DNA of 64,000 nucleotides from positions 116,419,163 to 116,483,162 of the forward strand of contig OX465284.1 of NCBI GenBank assembly GCA_949987705.1. The letters run 5' to 3'. The DNA is from Thereva unica (lineage: Eukaryota > Arthropoda > Insecta > Diptera > Therevidae). Below the pieces are notes generated by a model, which worked only from the letters and a program-made list of their open reading frames with translations, had not been told where the DNA came from and made no database searches. Both the position numbers and the translations under genes were made by a program. Below are positions 56,471 through 64,000 of the stretch, piece after piece (positions within the stretch are counted from its first letter, which is position 1; every line of letters begins with the position of its first letter).

Positions 56471-56958
56471 AGAGACTCTTGCTAATTTGTTTGAGTCAAA
56501 AGTGGCGCTTTGTTGATTGTTGGTGGAAATTACAGTGGACAATTGTTAACAGAGTTGCCTTTGTCTTTGTAACTGGTGCTTAGTAGTGCTTTCGTAGTTT
56601 TAGCAGATGAATTCTTTTCTTGTATATTGGACATATAATCGCTTTCTTCCAGTCATCTGCTGCAACTTGGGCCTCCCAGGTGTTGCATATGAAATTCGAG
56701 TACGTTACTTAAGAGTTCCTTCCTTTAGATTTCATCGACCCCTTTACTGATTTATAACAGGTGTCTCCATCAGTGGCTCTTCGTCTGAAAATACTCTCTC
56801 CACATTTCTTTTATCCTATGAGGTCTGCTAATAGGTTTTCATCTACGTCTCTGCTGATGCTCGCTCTTGGCTGAAACTGATATGTTGGTTTGGCGTGTTC
56901 CTTTGTCCGTTTGTCTAATTTCCCTTCATCGAAGTCTTCCTTTTTCTGTACGACCCTT
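56471..56958. other. No recognised feature
   Basis: Mixed sequence between the unrecognised ORFs and the MITE. No motif seen. Confidence 0.4.
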
Positions 56959-56959
56959 A

Positions 56960-57405
56960 CTACGTTTATAAGCGGAGTTTTCCTCCGGATGGAAGTTTCG
57001 ATCCGAAGTGAAACACCGCTTATAAACCGGGAGTGAAAATCCAGAACTTGGATTTTCGCTCCCGAAGAAAAAGCTGGAGTGAAACTTCGATCCCGGTTTA
57101 TGTTGTGCTTATAAACGCTGACTGGGAGTGAGAATTTTTTCCGAAGGGGGAAAACTTTGTAAAGAAGAAGCTGGGTGTTTTATTTTGCTACAATAGTTTT
57201 TTTTCTTTGTTTATGGATATTTTTAAATTACATTAAATTAAACATTGGGTTTATATTTGTCTTTACTATGATTTTGAATTTGAGTTTGGAGCTGTCATCT
57301 CAAACCAGAAAGTATTTTGGATTTACGCTCCCATTGCTTATAAACCCATGGGGAGTTTTACTTTGGATTGAGAATCCGGGAGTGAAACTCCGCTTATAAA
57401 CGTAG
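56960..57405. mobile_element. TA-flanked MITE with repeated GCTTATAAAC motifs
   Basis: Termini CTACGTTTATAAGCGGAGTT are inverted at the two ends, flanked by TA at 56958-56959 and 57406-57407. GCTTATAAAC (or its complement) occurs exactly five times: 56964, 57018, 57107, 57336 and 57392. GGGAGTGAAA/GGGAGTGAG motifs alternate with it. The 446-bp element encodes no transposase. A TA duplication suggests a Tc1/mariner-type mobiliser, by inference. Confidence 0.75.
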
Positions 57406-57409
57406 TACC

Positions 57410-57685
57410 TTCTGCCTAGATATTCTTTCTTCTTATTTCTGCAAAGTTTATCTGCATTTTGGCTTGAAGCCTTCCATCCTTGCTCTTGTGGGCCTTGCGA
57501 TGTACTTTCGGTGGGAAGCATGGACTTTTATGAGACCAATGTACCAAGGAACAAGGGAGACATAATTCGGTACCATGGCTGTAGATCTTAGATTGTCGTT
57601 TCTCAGAATTTAGCTCCTTGGTGTACACCTTTTGCTGAAAGACACCTTACAAAACCCGGCTAACTTAACGAACAAAAAGCCATCC
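57410..57685. other. No recognised feature
   Basis: Intervening sequence between MITE and LINE. ORFs of 70-73 codons are shadows without motif. Confidence 0.4.
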
Positions 57686-57687
57686 CT

Positions 57688-58995
57688 TGTTCTTCTTCTT
57701 CTTTAACCTCCTTTCATCCCTCATGGGACATAAGGCGGAAACAGCTGCCCTCCAGCGAACTCTGTTTTGCGCGACAGCTCTCAACTCTGTCCAGGATCTC
57801 CCAGTTGTTGCGGCTTCTGCTAGTAGGGTTCTCCTCCATCCAAGTTGTTCTAGGTCTTCCGACTCGACGGGATCCCTGCGGATTCCAATCAAGGGCCTGT
57901 TTGGCTAGATTTTCGTTTTCGTGTCTCAAGGTGTGTCCAACCCAATTCCATTTCCTTCGCCTGATTTCGTGGTCTATCCTTTCTTGGCCGGCACGACGCC
58001 ATAGTTCTTTGTTTGAAATTCTATACTGCCAGCGGATTTTTAGGATACGACGAAGGCATCTGTTGATGAAGACTTGTAGGTGCCCTGTGATGAATTGGGT
58101 GACTTTCCATGTTTCGCAACTGTACAAAAGAACTGCCTTAACGTTGGAGTTGAACAGCCGCAATTTGGTGTTAGTGGAGATCTCCGTTGATCTCCATATG
58201 CGGAACAGGCATGCATATGCGCCTCGTGCTTTATTTATTCTGGAACTGACATCTTCTTCTGCACCGCCAGTTTCGGTAATAATACTACCGAGGCAGCAGA
58301 ATTTATCGACCAGTTCCATGTCACGGTTATTCAGCGCTGTCCGTTCAATGGTGTTTGCATTTATCCGCATTTCTTTAGTTTTAGTCGGATTTAGCCTTAA
58401 GCCTGCTGGACTACTTTCTGTTGCCAAAATGTTAATTATGTTTTTGAGGTCCTGGTGTCTGTGTGCCAGCAAACAGATATCATCGGCGTAGTCGAGATCC
58501 TTAAGGCGGTCTAGCAAACCCCATTGCATGCCGCCTGTTCTACTATCTAGAGCGCCGACAAGGATGTCTTTTATTACTATAAGAAATAGTAAAGGCGAGA
58601 GTAGGCATCCTTGTCGTACTCCTAATCTCACGTCAAAGCTGTCGGATAATTTTCCATTATGGAGAACTCTGCGTTTGGAATTGTTATATAGGTCTTTTAT
58701 CAATTCTATTATTTTATTAGGCAGTGCACGTCGCCGTAGTGCCTGCCATATAAAGCTCCTATTAACCGAGTCGAACGCTTTCTCATAATCTACGAAAGCA
58801 AGGTAAAGGGGGGATCGGAATTCAGTAGTCTGCTCCACTATTATTCTCAAGGTGTTAATATGGTCAATACATGAGCGGTCCTTCCTGAATCCGGCCTGCT
58901 GCCTTCTAAGCGTTCGATCTACTGCCTCTCTTATCCTAGATAGTAATATATGGGACAAAGTTTTGCCCACTGTAGATAATACAATGTGGCAATTG
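57688..58995 (-). mobile_element. RTE-like LINE (type B), 5'-truncated
   Basis: The 3' end is the (TTC)n microsatellite at 57691-57702 read on the plus strand, as in RTE-clade elements. The upstream break is near 58995, inside the fingers region of the RT. A target-site duplication was not resolved. It is the least decayed LINE of the window. A diverged 3' fragment is at 6580. Confidence 0.75.
57714..58970 (-). CDS. RTE-like reverse transcriptase, intact C-terminal 418 codons
   Basis: The protein copies element RNA at the chromosomal target by target-primed reverse transcription. Residues 25-37 carry QAGFRKDRSCIDH and 57-70 LAFVDYEKAFDSVN, with catalytic D61. Residues 117-129 carry GVRQGCLLSPLLF, and 159-164 LDYADD with the catalytic pair D163/D164. 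The C-terminus has LLYSCETWKV, RRRKWNWVGHTLRHE and WNPQGSRRVGRPRTTW. There is no stop or frameshift. The endonuclease domain is missing because of 5' truncation, and the first codon (GTG) is only the first start-like codon in an open frame. Not an autonomous gene. Confidence 0.85.
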   Translation of the reverse strand: MGKTLSHILLSRIREAVDRTLRRQQAGFRKDRSCIDHINTLRIIVEQTTEFRSPLYLAFVDYEKAFDSVNRSFIWQALRRRALPNKIIELIKDLYNNSKRRVLHNGKLSDSFDVRLGVRQGCLLSPLLFLIVIKDILVGALDSRTGGMQWGLLDRLKDLDYADDICLLAHRHQDLKNIINILATESSPAGLRLNPTKTKEMRINANTIERTALNNRDMELVDKFCCLGSIITETGGAEEDVSSRINKARGAYACLFRIWRSTEISTNTKLRLFNSNVKAVLLYSCETWKVTQFITGHLQVFINRCLRRILKIRWQYRISNKELWRRAGQERIDHEIRRRKWNWVGHTLRHENENLAKQALDWNPQGSRRVGRPRTTWMEENPTSRSRNNWEILDRVESCRAKQSSLEGSCFRLMSHEG

Positions 58996-58999
58996 ATTA

Positions 59000-60165
59000 T
59001 TATTTATATTGATAATAACGAATGTGAAAGTGAAAACTAGAGCTGGATGCTATCTAAGTCATAAGCTAATCTTTTCATAAATAGCTGCTTTCTGTTCTTG
59101 ATTAATTTTATTATTTGTTATTCGTACTTGGAGGACTATTTCTGCTCTGACAGACGAGTAAAAACACAATAATTAGTGAAACGCAGCTAAAATCCGCTAG
59201 AGGAAAATTTGATATTTGAATTCCATTGTGAATTATTCTTCACTTACGAAAAAGCCCAGAGATGGCTTCTGATATTGAACTTAAATCGTACGCAGTTTTT
59301 TCTAATAAATTCTGCTTATCAAACTCTAAAATAATTTCCACTCTAATATCTGTAATGCCATGATGAAGACTTTTTTGCGTTCATTTTTTTATTTAATCAA
59401 AGATAACAATGCGCCTAGGGATATGCAAGATATAAGTTGTTGCGGGCCCCTAAAAATACTGCTGATGGAAATTAGGTATTGTGAATTATGGATGATGATC
59501 AAAAAAATGCCAATCTTGCGTCCAAATAGTTAAAAAGTTTTTCATGATGTTGTAAAAAATTAGATACTCAATAGGAGAAACTTAGGAACGAATATAAAGA
59601 AGTTCGACTTCTTCCTAAAGTGTATTTAGTGCCTTGTTTCTTCACTCTGTCAGATATATCTCGGATGGGGTTAGACAATTTTTAAGTAAGGCCCTTTTTT
59701 ATGTAAAAGACTAGGGAGCGCAAGCTCGGAGGTGTTAGCCCTGTCTAATGTGGAGACCTGCAAAGAGAGGCCTTCGTTTCTCATTCAACTGGTGATCAAC
59801 ATTCTGAAGTGCTGGAAAGAGGCTTCTTCTTCGTAAGCGGCTCTAAAACCGAGGATTTGAGGTCCTGGTCTCTCGCAACTTTTCTTTCCTATCCTATCTA
59901 TCTCGATTCTGAGCCGATATAATGCAGTTTGGCATTTACAAGATCTGGGCGTCCTGCTCTAGGCAATACTTCCAGCGGAGGTTAGGTCTCCCTCGCTGTC
60001 GCATCCCATACACTTAGCTGGAAAGACTCCGGTGGTTTTTATTTCCAAAAGCGAAAAGAAGATCTTATACAAAGAAGCAAAGCCCTGTCAGTTTCCCTTT
60101 TTTTCTCCCGTATACTATGGAGAAGGATTTAGACAAGCTTATTAGAGTAGGTCGCACAACGAACT
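59000..60165. other. Mostly unique, no recognised gene
   Basis: AT-rich to 59700. At 59697-59720 TTTTTTATGTAAAAGACTAG weakly resembles the reversed SINE 3' end. No ORF with a domain. Confidence 0.4.
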
Positions 60166-60169
60166 CACT

Positions 60170-60395
60170 CAACTTGGAAATTTTGCTTACTGACCGGACA
60201 GATTTACAGATACTGCCATATTTAAACAGAATAGGGGTGGTTGTGTGGAGCAGCTACCAAAACAGCAGGCCACTGGATGTGCGAATGTGAGGCTATAGTG
60301 AGGAGGAGATTGAGTCTCCCAAATTCTTTAATGTTACCAAATAATCTTTTAATTTTTCTAGATTTAAAAGTTCCTGAAATTTTAGGATTTGGGAG
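60170..60395 (+). pseudogene. RNase H LINE C-terminal zinc-knuckle fragment
   Basis: The 67-codon frame contains CGAATKTAGHWMCECEAIVR then RRLSLPNSLMLP. This matches the LINE C-terminal block C..C.....TA.HL.CEC.A..RRR that follows RNase H. VPEILGFGSK at its end is the usual final motif. It lies directly upstream of the 3' UTR copy at 60420-60610. Confidence 0.6.
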
Positions 60396-60615
60396 CAAGC
60401 GATATAATGTCAACTTCCATTCTTCGATCGTACTTCAAAAGTAGTATAGCTATAGCGCAACGTGACTTGGATGTGGATGGGGTCTTGGGTGTTGGTTAGC
60501 GCCACCTGTGTGTTATTAGTTGAACTTTTATGCGTCTTTGATGAGCTTTCGAATTACGTGGGGGATCTAATCTGTAATTTTGAACTTCGTTGTGTTTTAG
60601 ATGTGATTTTCTGAT
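60395..60615 (+). mobile_element. RNase H LINE 3' UTR, copy C, attached to coding end
   Basis: AGTAGTATAGCTATAGCG at 60440 is followed by AGCGCCACCTGTGTG at 60499 and TAGTTGAACTTTTATG. The order equals the isolated fragments at 5370 and 37845. Because it follows a readable LINE C-terminus here, it anchors the identity of the other two. Confidence 0.55.
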
Positions 60616-60639
60616 CCGAGTTGCAATGGTGATCGATGG

Positions 60640-60830
60640 GGTTACCGGGATGCAGCCTCGTTGGAGTGTTATGGCTCCTGAAACTAATAAATCTTGCAAA
60701 ACAGACGAAAAAGACTGTGACTAAGTAGAAGGAACACCGTACACTAGATGAATACTTGACCTAAGCGGAGTTTTGGTATCCTATTATTAACTAGTTAAGC
60801 CGTCGAGATGCTTTATTAGGGATTCTAAGA
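60640..60830 (-). repeat. SINE body and dispersed repeat shared with 14165-14420
   Basis: GGAGTGTTATGGCTCCTGAA at 60663 is the SINE body block. CCTAAGCGGAGTTTTGGTAT then TATTAACTAGTTAAGC at 60760-60800 matches 14368-14400. No head is present. Confidence 0.45.
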
Positions 60831-61328
60831 AGGCCCTCTTGGGGAACCTCGAACTAGAATTTTTTTCTGAGAAAGGGTTCCATTCAACTCCCTTACTAGA
60901 GTACCGATGTTCGTTTCGTTTTGATGCGCGAAACACTCGCATTTTACCCTCCTCCGTCGGTTACTCCTTTAAAAAAGTGAGCCTCCAGGGGTTACCCGAT
61001 TTAAAGTTAACATCTTCGAGGAGGTGGAGGTAGGACTCGGTAGCTGTAGCTGATCGTCGATCGTATTAACCATTGGCGTTTCTAAGGACGTATTTCTTTG
61101 GTAGACCAGCAACATACTGATGCTTTACTACAATTTTTTGTGTCTAGACCTCTTAAGTAAAAGACATCCTGCACCACTATAATGTTAATAAGCTGTTCAC
61201 ACCTCCTAAAAAGTCCACGTGGCTCGAGATATTCACACATTTAAAAAATGATGTTAGTCATAATTTTGCCCTACGAAAAAATTTATTTTCGCATTAAAAC
61301 TTTTGGAAAACTGATAATAAAATTTTAT
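60830..61328. other. No recognised gene
   Basis: One 64-codon ORF without domains. AT-rich toward the TA target of the next element. Confidence 0.45.
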
Positions 61329-61689
61329 TACAGTCAGCGAAATTGATATAAAGGCACCCAACACTTCTATGTTTCAGAGCGTTTTCCTCAGCCCCATTTT
61401 GTTGTGGAACCCTGAATTTTAACATAGTTGCCTTTCTAGGGGTTGCGAATAAGTGGTAAAAAAATTATATCGCTAGCTCTCTTAATAACGGTATAATGCC
61501 TACCGGAAGTAAAAGCATTTCAATTTGAAGCATTTTTAGTGCGAAATTGATTTAAGTTCAGTAAAAAATATAAAGAAAAAAAGGGTTCTTATTGCCATAA
61601 ATGAACTGTATTTAATATTTAATCGGTTCTCCATTGCTTTTATGACTGTAAAAATTCCTTTTCTCATACTCGTCACTAATGTGTGGAGC

Positions 61690-62134
61690 ATTTCTTCCGG
61701 AATTAAATTCCAGGCATGTTAAATGCTTATTTTGAGCGATTCTAAATTTTCAAACCGCCTTCCAAGAGCATACACCTTTCTGAGTACAATTCTCCATAAA
61801 TCTTCTACCAAATTTAAACCCGTAGAGTGTGCCAGCCAATCCAAAAGGGGATACTTTTGCTCCTCAAACCACTTCATAGTAGCTCTTTCTTTATGGATAG
61901 GTGCACTATCCTATTGAAAGGTCCAATTATCGCCAAGCGCTTCGTCTCCAAATGACACCAAAACATCGTCCAAAAGTGAAATCTAGTGTACAGCACACAT
62001 TCGGCTACTTATCCAACTAATTGGACTCTTGTATGAGCAGAAAAGCGACCCAAACCATCACTGTGCCTCCTCCGAAATTTCGGCTCCAAGGAACTTCAGG
62101 TGTTTTCTTAAGGTCATGCCAAAAGCATAAATTG
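61690..62134 (-). pseudogene. Tc1-like transposase C-terminal half, left arm (decayed)
   Basis: Read on the minus strand, the arm begins [20 protein letters not shown] then MVWVAF, the Tc1 block around the FGGG.VMVW motif. The downstream catalytic part is broken by frameshifts and stops. The nucleotide alignment with the right arm still covers the QQDN and NPIENLW regions. It is an older or less constrained copy than the right arm. Confidence 0.75.
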
Positions 62135-62652
62135 CTAAGGCTTAAATTTGCAGAGAATGTAATGTCATGGGACAAGGAATGGCGAAATGTTATTTTTTCT
62201 GATGAAAAAAATTTAATCTCGACGGGCCAGATGGCTGCCAATGCTTTTGGCATGATCTTAAGAAAACACCTGAAGTTCCTTGGAGCCGAAATTTTGGAGG
62301 AGGCACAGTGATGGTTTGGGCCGCTTTTTCTGCTCGTACAAAGAGTCCTATTTGTCGGATAACTACCCGGATGTGTGCTGCCGACTGCATTGACCTTTTG
62401 GACAATGTTTTAGTCGTATTGGGAGAGAATGCACATGGCGATAATTGGACATTTCAACAGGATAATGTACCCATCCACAAAGCGAGAGCTACACTAAAGT
62501 GGTTTGAGGAGCAGCAGATCCCAGTTTTGGATTGGCCGGCACGCTCTTCTGATATAAATCCAATAGAAAACCTTTGGGGAATTGTAGTCAAGAATGTTTA
62601 TGCCCATGGAAGGCAATCTGAAAATGTAGAAGCGCTCAAAATAAGGATTTAA
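62135..62652 (+). pseudogene. Tc1-like DD34E transposase, spacer and right arm
   Basis: The spacer encodes [20 protein letters not shown], giving the first catalytic aspartate in FSDE. Near 62280 a frameshift links to the 114-codon frame 62308-62652, which carries [12 protein letters not shown] upstream in frame. The second D is in [13 protein letters not shown] and the E in [13 protein letters not shown] and E are separated by 34 residues, the DD34E spacing of Tc1. The protein stops at IRI, about 30 codons short of a typical end, and lacks the N-terminal helix-turn-helix. The catalytic triad is present but no functional enzyme is expected. Confidence 0.85.
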
Positions 62653-63042
62653 CATGCTTGGAATTTAATTCCGGAGGAAATGCTCCACACATTAGTGGCG
62701 AGTATGACAAAAAGAATTTTTCCAGTCATAAAAGCAATGGAGAACCGATTAAATATTAAATAAAGTTCATTTATGGCAATAAGAACCCTTTTTTTCTTTA
62801 TATTTTTTACTGAACTTAAATCAATTTCGCACTAAAAATGCTTCAAATTGAAATGCTTTTACTTCCGGTATGCATTTTACCGTTATTAAGAGAGCTAGCG
62901 ATATAATTTTTTTACCACTTATTCGCAACCCCTAGAAAGGCAACTATGTTAAAATTCAGGGTTCCACAACAAAATGGGGCTGAGGAAAACGCTCTGAAAC
63001 ATAGAAGTGTTGGGTGCCTTTATATCAATTTCGCTGACTGTA

Positions 63043-64000
63043 TTACTAGGAAATAAAAATAAATTGATAAAAAAAATATTATAATAGAAATGGAAAATTT
63101 TTTCAAAAATATATTCTTATCTCTTTCTAAAAAAAATCAAATTTGCGCGCCTTAATCAGTCTCAATGTTACGAACTCTTGCAACTGCGAGTAGTAAAAAT
63201 GGCGGTGTACTTCCCAAAATATAAAATGTCTAAATTTAAACTAAAATATTTGCGATATTTACACCAAAACGGGGCCCTCTTGACCCGGCCACACAACCCC
63301 CCCACAAAGTGTTGTTGACAAAACACAAATCGACACTTAAACTTTCCGCGCATGCGCAATTCGTTTGCGGCGGCGCGGCGTCGAATCGTTGAAATATGTA
63401 TTTTGCATCTGCGCCTAGACTCGAAGCTAGAGTTCTGTCTGAGACTCCTTTAGACTTTGTCTTTGGCACGCAAAAAATTCTAGTGATAACAGATTGACGT
63501 CAATGGCTCTAGCCGTCTCGGGTCAGCTCTGTGGAGTACTATAAGAGTGTTTCTATTATCATTACCTGCTGCTCTGGACTTTGGAGTGTCCGGATTCGGA
63601 CGCAGGATCTCTTCATCCGGCTTTAACCTGTCGATTGGACTCTGCATTTTGGTAGTTTCAATTCAACGACTTGCCGAAATCTAACTTCTTTGGGTAGAAA
63701 CCATGTTTTTTTTATATGTAGTGTGCTGGTCCAGTCGTTTCTTACTCGAAGTGAGCTAGATGCTAAGGCAGAGGACAGAAACTGCTGATAAGCACTCGAC
63801 CTCATGGGTCAGAACTGATGGCACTGAACAGTTTGGGCTAGTGAAACTCTTCTCTGTTATCAGCATCGAGTGTAGTCGTCCCCGTCCATTTAGGAGAGCG
63901 GCTTTGTAGATGCTTATCTGTTCCGACGGGGGAACAGTAAAAAGAGTCGGCAACTCCCCGACGGACATCAGTTCAGCTACAAATTCTGAAGGGAACGGGA
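63043..64000. other. No recognised gene
   Basis: Small ORFs of 60-77 codons without domains. The stretch 63260-63420 is GC-richer. Nothing repetitive was seen. Confidence 0.4.

Larger units (their letters stand above)
61331..63040. mobile_element. Palindromic Tc1-like element (inverted duplication), TA-flanked
   Basis: Both ends read CAGTCAGCGAAATTGATATA inward and TA lies outside at 61329-61330 and 63041-63042. The left arm 61331-62128 and right arm 62241-63040 are inverted copies of about 800 bp around a 112-bp spacer. By eye the outermost 160 bp are identical, the next 170 bp nearly so, and the inner coding part differs at roughly one base in five. Each arm is the 3' half of a DD34E transposase gene plus the terminal repeat; the 5' half with the DNA-binding domain is absent. 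The arms are listed separately. Confidence 0.9.

Noticed and set aside
57805..58491. 228-codon plus-strand ORF
   Set aside because: It is the antisense shadow of the RTE-like reverse transcriptase.
62017..62253. Minus-strand 78-codon ORF as a separate gene
   Set aside because: It is the start of the left-arm Tc1 transposase remnant joined to antisense spacer sequence.
1..64000. CRISPR array, bacterial operon, phage or virus-derived gene
   Set aside because: No spaced identical repeats, no ribosome-binding-site-led gene series, and no viral protein motif was recognised. The window is eukaryotic in character.

Overview
The window looks like repeat-rich non-coding DNA from an insect genome, most likely a fly (Diptera) with a large genome. 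The evidence is base composition, the absence of any long host coding exon, and an arthropod-typical set of mobile elements. These are R1-like, RTE-like, Proto2-like, CR1/Jockey-like and RNase H-bearing LINEs, Tc1/mariner, hAT and TTAA- or TTA/TAA-flanked DNA elements, and tRNA- and 5S-derived SINEs. The species assignment is inference. I recognise no host protein-coding gene, no complete tRNA gene and no CRISPR array. Family names come from protein motifs read by eye, and boundaries are approximate unless a target-site duplication is given.

Layout. 0-3.8 kb: tRNA-like SINE pieces, a CR1-like LINE tail (1.9 kb) and a 5S-derived SINE (3.1 kb). 3.8-14 kb: mostly unique sequence with LINE tails on the minus strand (6.0-6.7 kb), an R1-like C-terminus (10.8 kb) and 5S-derived SINEs (11.3 and 13.6 kb). 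13.8-16.3 kb: degenerate simple repeats and an RTE tail. 16.3-24.2 kb: unique blocks, a Tc1/mariner-superfamily transposase remnant (19.0-19.4 kb), a minus-strand RNase H LINE (21.2-22.0 kb) and an inverted pair of unknown repeats (18.6 and 23.9 kb). 24.2-26.4 kb: an RNase H LINE split by an RTE insertion, then a hAT-like MITE. 28.6-31.8 kb: the best CR1-like copy and SINEs. 34-39.3 kb: a TTA-flanked MITE, a tRNA-derived SINE, an RNase H LINE piece and a Proto2-like RT relic. 40.2-41.5 kb: a CpG-rich block that may be a host promoter and first exon. 41.7-54 kb: R1-like and Proto2-like relics, two DNA elements nested in LINEs, and a tRNA-derived SINE. 54.1-54.6 kb: a 72-bp minisatellite. 55.5-57.4 kb: unrecognised ORFs and a TA-flanked MITE. 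57.7-59.0 kb: the only long intact ORF, an RTE-like reverse transcriptase. 60.2-63.0 kb: an RNase H LINE C-terminus and a 1.7-kb, almost perfectly palindromic Tc1-like element.

The elements do not form a pathway. Autonomous LINEs, nearly all broken, supply the reverse transcriptase that SINEs usually borrow. DNA elements have inserted into the older LINE relics, which gives a relative order of events. The most unusual objects are the palindromic Tc1 derivative, the family of 5S rRNA-derived SINEs, the 72-bp frame-preserving minisatellite and the inverted repeat pair that carries a TGACGTCA octamer.
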